Positions 10,640 through 18,880 of a DNA stretch of 24,113 bases are shown one piece after another. This DNA comes from Chara braunii. Its lineage: Eukaryota > Streptophyta > Charophyceae > Charales > Characeae. The stretch covers positions 639,385-663,497 of the forward strand of contig BFEA01000678.1 in assembly GCA_003427395.1 (NCBI GenBank), written 5' to 3'. A program made the position numbers and the translations under genes. Under the pieces are notes generated by a model. The model made no database searches. It saw nothing but the letters and a program-made list of their open reading frames with translations, and had not been told where the DNA came from. The stretch's first letter is position 1. Each line of letters opens with the position of its first letter.

Positions 10640-10675
10640 GGGCGGAAGCCCAAACCCCATCCCCACGGGGGGAGG
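10640..10675 (+). other. Leader hairpin module, copy 1
   Basis: GGGC-GGAA-GCCC (10640-10651) forms a 4-bp stem with a GNRA-type loop. Three nt later comes CCCCATCCCCACGGGGGG (from 10655), which can itself pair CCCC with GGGG. The same two-part layout recurs 185 nt downstream. Confidence 0.65.
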
Positions 10676-10825
10676 GGAAATACTGCGTAATTTTCTAGAA
10701 AAATTGTAAAATATTTCGAATTAATTAGGAAATAATTAGAGAAAATACTCAAAAATTGGTTAAAAATTAATATTTTCTTTTTATATTTTTTTCCTTTTGC
10801 TATACTCCTTCGGCGGCTATTTTGA

Positions 10826-10860
10826 GGCCTTCGGCCACACCCCATCCCCACGGGGGGAGG
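10826..10860 (+). other. Leader hairpin module, copy 2
   Basis: GGCC-TTC-GGCC (10826-10836) forms a 4-bp stem. Again 3 nt later comes the same CCCCATCCCCACGGGGGG block (from 10840), followed by GAAGTGCTGC where copy 1 has GAAATACTGC. The first stem differs in sequence from copy 1 but is still self-complementary. Confidence 0.65.
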
Positions 10861-11272
10861 CGAAGTGCTGCCAAAATTTTCGGGGACCTCTTGAGGTCGA
10901 GCGATTTTGGCTAAAGACATGTACAAGGGATATAAGTGTATGTAAAATAAGAAAGGGGGTGTATCTTATGTAAATGAAATTATTGTAAATTAAATAGAGC
11001 TATATACAGAAAAATATTGGCGGAAAGAGAAACACATTTGCCGCGCTGCTCCCTAGGGGAAGCATTGCATGCCTCTAGGCAGTAGCCGAGGGCCAGTGGG
11101 TTTCTAGAAGATAAGAGTAATTTTTATTTATTTAAATTTATTAAAATTCCCCTAAAAATATTAAAATGACTTAGAAAGATGGCGAAAGAAGGTGAGGGCC
11201 TTCTGATTTTGCTTCTTAGGTAAGGGAGGACATTTGTACTCTTGAGGGGTGACCGGAGTAGTCGGAGGCGGC

Positions 11273-11312
11273 GTTCCCTCGAACAGGGCACACGCCTTCT
11301 ATTCGAGGGAAC
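11273..11312 (+). other. Perfect 11-bp inverted repeat, 18-nt loop
   Basis: GTTCCCTCGAA (11273-11283) pairs fully with TTCGAGGGAAC (11302-11312). It is one of the strongest stem-loops in the leader and lies about 225 nt before the first ATG of the pre-gag region. Confidence 0.85.
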
Positions 11313-11537
11313 TTGACTATAGGGCCTGTTGCCTTGTTTAGAGCCGGGACTCCGCCCTGTAGCACCATAGGGGACCTTTGGATAGTTAGGGGATAGATCG
11401 ACAGCGTGATATCGGGGCTCCCAACGAAGGGAGGCAAAGCGCTGCCGGAATTCCCTCAGGATCGACAAACCTTTTTCTCCTATCTTTCACTTTCTCTACC
11501 CATCCCTCTTGCTGCGTTCTCCCTAGTCGCCAGTTGG

Positions 11538-12554
11538 ATGTGGCCGCGAGCGCAAGTAGAGGTCTATGAGGCCACCATCGACTGGGACTTGGAGCCTCCT
11601 GAACTCATAGAAGAGGATCTGGTGGAACTCACGATCCCCGGGCGCAGCGTTCGACACGTTGACGGCCAGTTTGCGTGGAGGTCCATAATCCTGTCAAAGG
11701 ACGTGTAGCTTTGGACGCACAGAGAGCACCAGCCTGGGCAAGGAGTGGGCGTAGTGAGGGCCTACTTGTACTTAGGACCGGGCGCGGTTACGGAGGCCGT
11801 GCTGAGCCTCGCGACGACAGGGACTAGTGGCGCGTTTAGCAGGGCGAAACGCTACCTGAGGGAAGAGGTAGCTGCCTTCAGAGCGGAGGACTCGAGCGAC
11901 CCGTTAACCCTATTTCATGGGCGTCCTCCTCTAGATATCACGGGCGAGCTGGTGGTAGCACGGGACGGGTTTTTCCCGTACAACGTTAGGAGTCTGCGGG
12001 CGATAGTTCCGACGTTCATAGTAGAGAGCGTCTTTGGAGATATTGGTGGAGTGGTCGAGACATACCTAGCCTATCAGGATCTCAAGATCCTGGCGAGAAG
12101 GCCTGTCGACCTCAACTACATCTATTATTCGCTCGCGACCGGTGGGCTTCGCTGGGGTGACAAGAGGGTTCAACTTATAGAGTTGATCCGTTCGATAGAC
12201 GACGAGTGGCCCTAGTCTCCGTGCGTTTGGGATTGGCTAGACCGTGAGCTCCGAGCAGGCCCTGAGTACGTGACCTGCATTGGGCAGCTCTTCTTAGACG
12301 ACTGGGGGAGCTGGTGGAGTGAGGACGCCGGACGACCTCTGATATACGGCCATCAGTTGGCGGAGTACTACCAGGCTATAGGACAGGCCCCATACCGCGT
12401 CGAGGACGAGTTTGACGACGAGGGTTGGGAGCGAGAGGACGACGAGGACGCTTGGGAGCCTGACTGGGTCGACCCAGAGAGTGAGGTTGACGAGGAGGAG
12501 ATCGACGTTACGGACGCCCACTTCCCCAGGATAGGAGTAGTCATCCGGGCGTAG
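11538..12554 (+). pseudogene. Pre-gag region, module A (unrecognised protein)
   Basis: I do not recognise this protein. One frame runs from the ATG at 11538 to a TAG at 12552-12554, crossed by TAG codons at 11706-11708 and 12213-12215; coding-like sequence continues unchanged across both. Visible order: a beta-strand-like part (LVELTIPG, then VRAYLYLGPG), a helical charged part (RAKRYLREEVAAF), a block with FFPYNVRSLRAIVP and VQLIELIRSI, an aromatic part (WDWLDREL, LAEYYQAIG), and a very acidic tail with Trp (DDEGWEREDDEDAWEPDW). The same order returns in module B. Position between primer site and gag matches ORF1 of Ogre-type elements. An upstream GTG-started extension to 11406 is possible, but the ATG at 11538 is the first in frame. 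Function unknown. Confidence 0.6.
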
Positions 12555-12626
12555 GAGGCAGAGTAGCACATTAGAACGGTGAGTGAGCTTAGCTACTGAT
12601 ATCGGCGGATAGTGGAGAGCGGATCG

Positions 12627-13751
12627 ATGATAGAGCAGGCCAGTGGAGTGGAGCTTCAGATCGACAACGCTAGATGGCCTAGACCTCCAGAGACAGTAGC
12701 GCCAGGCAAGGTGGCACTGGATCTGTCGGCCAGAGGGGTTTAGAGAGCCGATGGTCATCGACGGTGTTGGGCCCAGACGTACACTTGCGGACGTATGTCA
12801 TCGAGACGTTTGACGTAGACAGTCAGAGGTGGCGATGACCAGGCACGACTAGCATAGAGGTAGTGGGCCACATTTACTACTCACGGGAGGTGCTAGCCAC
12901 AGTCTATTTTCACGGCATCGTTCACGATCATTGGCGAGAGGAGCAGAGCGCGNAGAGGATTTTACTGGCCCGAGCAGACTCCGCGCGGGGCGAGGTAGAG
13001 CGGTTGCACGGGGGTGTTCGGGGAGTGGCGACGACCTTGAGGATTGGAGGACACTTCCCATATCCTAGTAGTCGGCTGCGTGTGACACTTCCCATATCCT
13101 AGTAGTCGACTACGTGTAACACTTCCGTGCTTCGTGGCGGAGGAACTTTGGGGACTTGGACGTCTGGGTGATATCTACTCTGCGGCTCTTGACTTGGACG
13201 GCCTTTGCCTTGGGTACGCTGACAGGGACTGGGTGCTGTATGTGCAGTTTGTAGCGGGGCCGCTTGTAGGCGAGTGAGGGCTCCAGTTGATTGAGTTCGT
13301 GCGGGCCATTGTACCTATCGGGAGCTCAGACCTGTATTCTCTGTACCAGCCCCTAGCCTTCTGGACGGCGCTAGAGAGAGAGGCTCGGAGGCCAACTGAT
13401 CATTTATCTGGTGTGGGACAGCTGCTAGCCGAGACTCGTGAGGAGAGGCCGGGCCATCTCATCTCGACCGGGGAGACTAAGGAGTATTACCAGCAGGTAT
13501 ATCCAGAGGCTGACGATCTTGCGTGGTACGCCGAGGATCGGGATTGGGAGGACTTCGATGACATAGACCCTTGGGGCGACCAGGACGAGGACTGGGGAGA
13601 TCTGGTGCGGGCTGAGCGACAGGAGCAGGTAGGTGGAGAGGCGCCGCATGAGGACGGTTGGGGTCATCTCCTTCAGGCCAAGGGGCAGGAGGACATCCCA
13701 TGGGGGCAGAGGGTAGATGAGGACACAGATGAGGATATGCCAGATGCATGA
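12627..13751 (+). pseudogene. Pre-gag region, module B (diverged copy of A)
   Basis: Unrecognised, but by eye a diverged copy of module A. Coding-like sequence starts at the ATG at 12627, changes frame near 12760, and reads VVGHIYYSREV and GGHFPYPSSRLR before a 34-bp tandem duplication (13050-13117). It then continues as FVAEELWGLGRLGDIYSAA to a TGA at about 13274, and on as LQLIEFVRAI, ETKEYYQQV and a long acidic tail ending at 13751. Matching points with A are FPY, QLIE-(L/F)-(I/V)-R-(S/A)-I, EYYQ and the acidic Trp-rich end. The tail has four WG pairs (PWGD, DWGD, GWGH, PWGQ) within about 60 residues. At least two frame changes and several stops make it a relic in this copy. Confidence 0.55.
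13050..13117 (+). repeat. 34-bp tandem duplication inside module B
   Basis: The unit GACACTTCCCATATCCTAGT... (13050-13083) repeats at 13084-13117 with two substitutions, and its start recurs as AACACTTCC at 13118. Since 34 is not a multiple of three, the extra unit shifts the frame and brings in two TAG codons. The coding-like frame before it matches the frame after it if one unit is disregarded. Confidence 0.9.
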
Positions 13752-13799
13752 GACGACTAGAGGCAGGACATATCCGAGTGAGGTTTAGAGAAGGGAGTA

Positions 13800-14911
13800 G
13801 TGGAGAGTATGGCAGACCGGGATATACTGAGGGTGACTCTTTCCCTGCGACGAGATAGGACGGGTGGCTGGGAAGGAGAGGAGTTAGAGATTGTTGAGCG
13901 ACAGATCGGACTCATGACGGAACATGCCCTGGAGATATGGAGGAGTCAAAGGTACGTCGAGTTTACTATCTACTTCCATGGAGCAGACGGGAGAGCGCAC
14001 AGCACCTACTCGACCATACTGGACCTGAGTGGGAGAGTTGTCTGAGGAGTTAGCAACTTCGAGAGATAGGGTGCAACGGAGGGAGTAGAGTAATGCTGAT
14101 CGAGAGTCGGAGGCGGGATGAGGAGTGACACGGTAGCCTGGTTAGCCTATGTTCTCTCACGTGAGTCCGAATCGTATAGCGTGAGGAAGCTTGTGAGACC
14201 CAGAGAGACGGCGGTTGGATACGACATTTCACTTCCTGTGGCGTTAGAAGGGACAGCGCGTGTTCCGATACGATACTTGGGAACGTGGCTCGCAAAGGGA
14301 CTCTTCCTTTGGACAGTGATACTACGAGACGAACGACCCAAGAGGACTCATGATCTAGAAGGGGTCAGACATCTGATAGCGGATAGAGTACACGATTTAG
14401 AGATAGGACTGACACTTGCAGGGGCAAGCAGGGCTTGGTGGAGAAGCGAGTCGTTGGCCAGAGTGATCGTTAATCAGCAACTGGCGAGACTCTTTGGAGG
14501 GAGGACGCGTTGGAGCCGCTTGGTGTACGGTCCTCCGCATCCGACCCTCCACCCGAGAGAGGATTGGCGATTCGGACTTCCTGCCTTCGTGATAGGGCAG
14601 ACCTATGGGAGCGTCAATCGTTTAAGCAGAGCAGTGGACCACACACTTTACGCGCTCTAGGAGGGCTTAGCGCCCCGTTTCAGGGAAGTATACTACGCCA
14701 TTTGTGTGAGGTGGGGACCACCTAGTAGAGAGACGCTTGATGACATCATAGACGTTACTAGCTGTCTCTTATACATGATGACATCTGTATAAGAGACAGC
14801 TGGGTGGACTGTCTGAGGCCAGTCGATCTGATTAGGTACTGCAGGAGACGAGCGGAGATCGATTACGTGGGGCTAGAGGATGTGAGGTTTCTCTTCGAGG
14901 CCGCAGCTTAG
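13800..14911 (+). pseudogene. Pre-gag region, module C (unrecognised protein)
   Basis: Unrecognised. In one frame, 13800-14045 encodes a strand-helix-strand part (ILRVTLSL, EELEIVERQ, YVEFTIYFHGADG) and ends in TGA. The same frame resumes at the ATG at 14118 and stays open to a TAG at 14658-14660. It carries on as REVYYAICVRWG and DDIIDVTS up to an adaptor-like insert at 14762. Beyond the insert the text continues as WVDCLRPVDLIRYCRRR to a TAG at 14909-14911. The stretch LPAFVIGQTYGSVNRLSRAV followed by a YY...RWG...LDDII pattern parallels IVPTFIVESVFGDIGGVVET and YY...LRWG...LIELI in module A. It lacks the acidic Trp-rich tail of A and B. Confidence 0.5.
14762..14799. other. 38-nt Tn5 mosaic-end-like insert, probably a library adaptor remnant
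   Basis: CTGTCTCTTATACA (14762-14775) and its exact reverse complement TGTATAAGAGACAG (14786-14799) flank TGATGACATC. The 14-nt arms equal the first 14 of the 19 bp of the hyperactive Tn5 mosaic end used in transposase-based library kits, and 38 nt is the length of the mate-pair junction adaptor made of two such ends. The central 10 nt differ from that adaptor and match genomic sequence at 14738-14747. If the insert is disregarded, the frame of module C is uninterrupted. AGCTG occurs on both sides. Confidence 0.75.
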
Positions 14912-15547
14912 GGAATGCCGGGGAAGACGACCACAGTGATGCGTGTAGGAGAGCAATTGGTAAGCACAGGGTACACTGTGACAGTGCTTCTCCGAGCGTA
15001 CGTAGAAGAAGACTTGACGGCGGGGGAGTGTCGAAAACGAGCCAGAGATTTGATCCACGAGCATAGAGCTGATGTACTGGCGCGGGTGACCTTCCAGACC
15101 TCGATTTCCTATGAGGTGATGATATGGTCACATGGCTATATGCGTGCGGAGCACTTCCACAACGAGACGGTAGCGGAGGCTAGAGCAAGGGTGAGAGGAT
15201 GAGCTGGAAAAAGATGAAGACTGAGTATGGAAGAGGAGAGTGGTGTTGTCGGAAGAGTGAGAGAGCGCATTAAAGAACCGCTTTTGAACCAGGTAAAGGA
15301 GTTGGGGAACAAGTTAAGGGAGATCTGGTCGTGCTAGGATGAGAGCAAGTTGCGTAGGGCTGAGCTCGTGACGAGAGAGTTGGAGAGTCTGTTTAGGGAG
15401 GAAAGAGAGATTATCCAGGCGTGGAGATCAGACTTTCTGGAGAGGGTGAAGGCTAGAAGCGTATCACGCGAAGGAACTAGTGAGAGGTCTGCAGAGGGCG
15501 TGACAACGGAGGACGAGGTAATGCAGGGAGGTAGCGACAGGACATGA
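14912..15547 (+). pseudogene. Pre-gag region, module D plus helical segment
   Basis: Unrecognised. The ATG at 14915 opens a 95-codon frame (to TGA 15200-15202) with a strand (YTVTVLLRAY), a helix (GECRKRARDLIHEH), a strand (YEVMIWSHGYM) and TVAEARARVRG. This order parallels the first half of module E. The same frame then continues past stops at 15212, 15335 and 15545 as a charged, probably coiled-coil segment (REIW, LRRAELVTRELESLFREERE, IIQAWRSDFLERVKARSV). The final TGA overlaps the ATG that opens module E (ATGA at 15544-15547). Stops in the helical part suggest decay, or several small frames in place of one. Confidence 0.45.
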
Positions 15548-16501
15548 GCGGGACTGCATTGCACACGACGGATCGGTACTCATTGCATGTGGTAGGGAGA
15601 TTGGACGGACCATTGGTGTTAGTGATCGTAAAGCTCCAGCTCCATACCAGACTGTGCATAGTTGAGGAGGCAGAGTGTGTCCGCCGTGCGTTGCGTGAGG
15701 CCAGGGGGACAGGACTTTGGATTGGAATAGAAGGAGGACGGAGGATAAAATACGTACTCCGAGTAACACCTTTCGAAGGGCGGTCCCGGATAAGGGCATG
15801 GTACGAGACGACCAGAGAGGCTGAGAAGTTGAAGATAAGCAAAGCCAGGAAAGTTGGAGAGCTAGGGAGAGTTGTGACAGACGGTGCAATACTCAGGGTG
15901 CTAGCTGCTCACGATCGGTATTGGAGGGAGTCGATAAAGACTTTAGAGGCCATAGAAGATAGTGGAGATGAAGAGGATTTTGAGACATTCTATGACATAT
16001 TGGAGTTGTCGGCGATCAGGTTACAAGTGGTTATAGCACTGACTTACCTCAGATGCTAGACAGATGACCTTATAGTCGTTTGGGAGTTGAAGGAGGCGAA
16101 ATAGAGATTGAAAGCCCTTGGAAAGATAGTGGGAGCTAGAAAGGATGACGAGCGACTTTGGATGGCAGTAGGAGGGGAACTTCCTCCTTTGGCAGACTAC
16201 CTGATTCAGGACGGGCTAGGAAACCTAGCAAGGAGGACGGAGATAGACGCACGGAGGCTCTTGAGGGGAGCTGATCAGGAGACATTGGCTAGGCTTGGTG
16301 CTGCGATTTGCCGCAGGCGTAGAGATCCTATCACGGGTGTACTGCAGATTCGGAGAGGCGCGGCCTTGTTGGCCGATCCCGAAGGCCGAAGGGGAGGTTT
16401 ACCTAGACACAGGGATTCTTGGGATAGAGGGAGAGCACGAGATCCGCGACCGGAACCGAGTACTGGTGGTGGTGATCAGGGCAGTCGAGAGCTAGGGTTG
16501 G
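15544..16501 (+). pseudogene. Pre-gag region, module E (unrecognised protein)
   Basis: Unrecognised. The ATG at 15544 opens 171 codons (to TAG 16057-16059): a strand (LVLVIVKLQLHT), a helix (EEAECVRRALREA), strands (WIGIEGGRRIKYVLRVTP) and TTREAEKLKISKA. A charged, helical second half follows (YWRESIKTLEAIEDSGDEED). The frame carries on past two TAG codons into LADYLIQDGLGNLARRTEID. Near 16300 the coding-like text moves one frame over, reading AEGEVYLDTGILGIEGEHEI and ending at 16495. The EC-(R/V)-(K/R)-RA motif and the spacing of about 47 residues to the next (T/R)-x-EA motif are shared with module D. No catalytic motif was seen. Confidence 0.5.
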
Positions 16502-16530
16502 AGACGAGCTCGAACCGTGACAAGGAAACT

Positions 16531-16605
16531 GGTCCGGGCTGCGAGTTCTATCACAGGTCCGGGCTGCAGCAATTGTCATAAGTCCGGGCTGTAACACCCG
16601 GCGAG
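16531..16605 (+). repeat. 25-bp triple repeat with GGTCCGGGCT
   Basis: Three units of exactly 25 nt begin at 16531 (GGTCCGGGCT), 16556 (GGTCCGGGCT) and 16581 (AGTCCGGGCT). The last overlaps a 5-bp stem CCGGG/CCCGG (16584-16601). A fourth GGTCCGGGCT stands at 23261-23270, directly before the 3' LTR, so the word brackets gag-pol. Confidence 0.85.
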
Positions 16606-16633
16606 AGTGCCTAACTGCGTCTTCGGGTGGCCT

Positions 16634-16903
16634 ATGGAACCAGACGCGATGGGGCCACAACCAACCACAGGTGAAGTGGGGGAGGAGTACATGACATCGC
16701 CCGACCGAGCTCTAAGGGATCTGAAGGAACGAATTAGGCGGGAAGCACCGCTGAGATGGGCTGACCAAACTAATGACGGAGAGCCCGACGTAATGGGCGA
16801 GCCGGTCGTGACGGAGCCGTAGGAGGCACTGAAGACGGGAACCTTGAGCGGTGGATGAGAAGCGACGAGACAATGCTCCCCCGAGTATGAGCAGAGGGAG
16901 ACC
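16634..16903 (+). pseudogene. Gag N-terminal extension, interrupted
   Basis: In the gag frame, protein-like sequence runs from the ATG at 16634 (MEPDAMGPQPTTGEVGEEY) through ALRDLKERIRREAPLRWADQ and joins the open gag frame. It is crossed by a TAG at 16820-16822 and a TGA at 16856-16858. Both are one C-to-T or G-to-A change away from sense codons. I infer that gag originally began here and that the ATG at 16904, which has a good ACCATGG context, is internal or a secondary start. Confidence 0.6.
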
Positions 16904-18880
16904 ATGGCGGATAGGCACAGAGACGACTGGCGAGAGAGTTCAAGGGATTCCTATTGGAGGGACAGAGATAGAGACAGAGGGCCGCTCAGGCGAGTCTTCG
17001 ACCCCCAGACAGGGGAGTCGCATCCAGTCCCTTACGAGAGCAAGGATCGCTATATTATTACGCACAAGGCCTCTGAGCCACCTACTTTTAGGGGTTATGG
17101 CATCACAGAATATCAGGAGAAGTGGGAGCTTCATGCAAGTCGGAGTCAGTGGTCAGAGGAAGAAATTATAGAAAACTTCCTATTTAATGTGGACCCAAGT
17201 CTCGGTAGGGAAGTTAAGGAAGCTCGACCGAAGGATGGGAAATGGACTACGTACAAGAAGAACCTCGTTGAGCTTTACAAATTGGAGGATAACAAGTACT
17301 CCATCAAAGACCTTGAGACGATGACTCAAGATGAAGATGAGAGCGTACGGGCAATTGGGATGCGTTTCCAGAAGATCTCCGACGTGCTGATGAAGAAAGG
17401 GAAGATCTCAGAGGTCGAGCGCTGTACTATCTTCATCGGCCACCTGTCCAAAGGTAGACAAAAGAGTATACTTAGAGATCTTCTGCGAGACAAGCTTGAC
17501 TTCCCAGAAGTCCTAAAGCTCGCGATAAAGGCAGAGGCAGATGACTACAAGGACTTGGTGTGGAAAGGGATGAGGAGGCGTGACTTCTCCCTCTACAAGG
17601 AGTATGCCACCGATAGATGTCCTGATTTCAAGGACCATCCCTGGTCAAAGAAGAATGAAGCCGTGGCCGAAGAAGTGAAGGAGATAAGGGACATGGTAAA
17701 GGGATTGACAAGACAGGTTACAGAAATTGTAACCACCACAGGAGCCACGGCATACCGGAACAAGCCCGGAGGGCCCTATTCACTTCGCTGGGACCGGAGG
17801 AACACTGATTCCTGGAGGAGTGTTGAGGATAGAAATCCTCGAACACTGACTGATTATCGTACAAGGGAAAGGGAGAAAGACGATGAGCCATGTCGACGTA
17901 GGGATGATGAGATAGACCGGGACCGCAGGACTCGCGAGATGTATGGGCGTGCTAGGAGACTGGATGACTACTCGTGTAGCCCTCGCTATGAGCCTGACGG
18001 GGGTAGAAGCGACTCTCGAGGCCGGTGGGAGTCGGATCAGGGCCGGCGAGATGGATGCAGGGATGGTAGATATGAGATATCGGACCGCGATGGACGTAGA
18101 AACGACAGATATGAAAGGTCGGATCGAGACAGATACAGGGATGGTAGATATGAGAGATCGAACCGCGATGGGTATAGAGACGAGAGATATGAGAGATCGG
18201 ATCGAGACGGATACAGGGGTGGCAGATATGAGAGAGGAGATCGGGCCGATGATTCACGCGGGCGGTACGACCGAGGAGACCGACGTGATGATTCACGCGG
18301 GCGATACGACCGAGGAGACCGACGTGATGATTCACGCGGGCAATACGAATACGGAGACCGCCGCAATGATTCGCGCGGCAGGAATGAGAGAGGGGGATAT
18401 GGCGCTTCGGCTGACCCGTATCCGAAGTCCCCTGACCCGAGAGCNNCGAGAGGTTCGACCTCCAGAGGCGCAGACGACAGNCCACCCANACCCAAGAACT
18501 CTTGCGTTTACTGCAGGGGGGATGATCATATCAAGAGAGATTGTCCGGATCTCAAACGAGCAATAGATGAAGGCCTTGTCGTGCTTGATGACCGCAAGTA
18601 CGTCAAATGGGCAGATGATCTGGGAGACGTATCGATGTTCCCCTCGATGAAGGAGAATGTCGAAGCAAGGAGAGTAAAGCCGAGTAAAGGAAAGGAGCCG
18701 GTTAGGAGCCAGAGCATCAAGATAACTTTCGAAGGAGATATGGCGACCACACCCATAAGGGTGGCAACTACCAAGTCCGCGAGAGGGACTACATCGAAGA
18801 AGACCGACACGGATTACGTGATGGCGGAGAAGGACGGCGGAGAGCGGATCGATGGAGAGGAGGTTATTCTTTCGCCGTGA
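16904..18880 (+). CDS. gag: Gag (nucleocapsid polyprotein), Ty3/gypsy
   Basis: Gag would assemble the cytoplasmic particle and package the element RNA. This open part has 658 codons. An Arg/Asp-rich start (residues 1-30) leads to a retrotransposon-gag domain at about 50-235, with helical stretches such as KWELHASRSQWSEEEIIENF and VERCTIFIGHLSKGRQKSIL. A linker follows, then an Arg/Asp/Tyr-rich tandem repeat (387-495), and one CCHC zinc knuckle (CVYCRGDDHIKRDC, residues 534-547; spacing CX2CX4HX4C) for RNA binding. A Lys-rich C-terminus ends at a TGA (18878-18880), after which the same frame continues coding-like. Four Ns fall near 18445-18488. The family assignment is secure; the stop is probably decay (CGA or similar to TGA). 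Confidence 0.88.
   Translation: MADRHRDDWRESSRDSYWRDRDRDRGPLRRVFDPQTGESHPVPYESKDRYIITHKASEPPTFRGYGITEYQEKWELHASRSQWSEEEIIENFLFNVDPSLGREVKEARPKDGKWTTYKKNLVELYKLEDNKYSIKDLETMTQDEDESVRAIGMRFQKISDVLMKKGKISEVERCTIFIGHLSKGRQKSILRDLLRDKLDFPEVLKLAIKAEADDYKDLVWKGMRRRDFSLYKEYATDRCPDFKDHPWSKKNEAVAEEVKEIRDMVKGLTRQVTEIVTTTGATAYRNKPGGPYSLRWDRRNTDSWRSVEDRNPRTLTDYRTREREKDDEPCRRRDDEIDRDRRTREMYGRARRLDDYSCSPRYEPDGGRSDSRGRWESDQGRRDGCRDGRYEISDRDGRRNDRYERSDRDRYRDGRYERSNRDGYRDERYERSDRDGYRGGRYERGDRADDSRGRYDRGDRRDDSRGRYDRGDRRDDSRGQYEYGDRRNDSRGRNERGGYGASADPYPKSPDPRXXRGSTSRGADDXPPXPKNSCVYCRGDDHIKRDCPDLKRAIDEGLVVLDDRKYVKWADDLGDVSMFPSMKENVEARRVKPSKGKEPVRSQSIKITFEGDMATTPIRVATTKSARGTTSKKTDTDYVMAEKDGGERIDGEEVILSP
18062..18390 (+). 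repeat. 39-bp (13-residue) tandem repeat inside gag
   Basis: About eight units encode GRYERSDRDGYRD-like and then GRYDRGDRRDDSR-like peptides. The last units are nearly identical at the DNA level, so the array has expanded recently. It lies between the gag domain and the zinc knuckle and gives an intrinsically disordered, highly charged segment. The large minus-strand ORFs here are mirror images of the repeat. Confidence 0.88.

Larger units (their letters stand above)
9761..11537 (+). other. Long AT-rich leader between primer site and pre-gag region
   Basis: No coding sequence was recognised in about 1.8 kb. The stretch is AT-rich with embedded GC-rich hairpins: TCGCG/CGCGA (9901-9918), AAAGTTCG/CGAACTTT (9933-9962, 8-bp stem), a twin hairpin module (10640 and 10826), GACCTC/GAGGTC near 10885, and an 11-bp inverted repeat (11273-11312). 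Such structures suit RNA packaging or dimerisation signals of a retroelement leader, but this is inferred from position alone. A pyrimidine-rich stretch ending CCCTAG lies at 11470-11526. Confidence 0.65.

Noticed and set aside
14700-14830. Chimeric mate-pair junction joining distant DNA
   Set aside because: The same reading frame continues on both sides of the insert, so the flanks probably belong together.
17952-18495. Minus-strand Ser/Arg- and Pro-rich ORFs
   Set aside because: Mirror image of the gag repeat; gag with its zinc knuckle is clearly on the plus strand.
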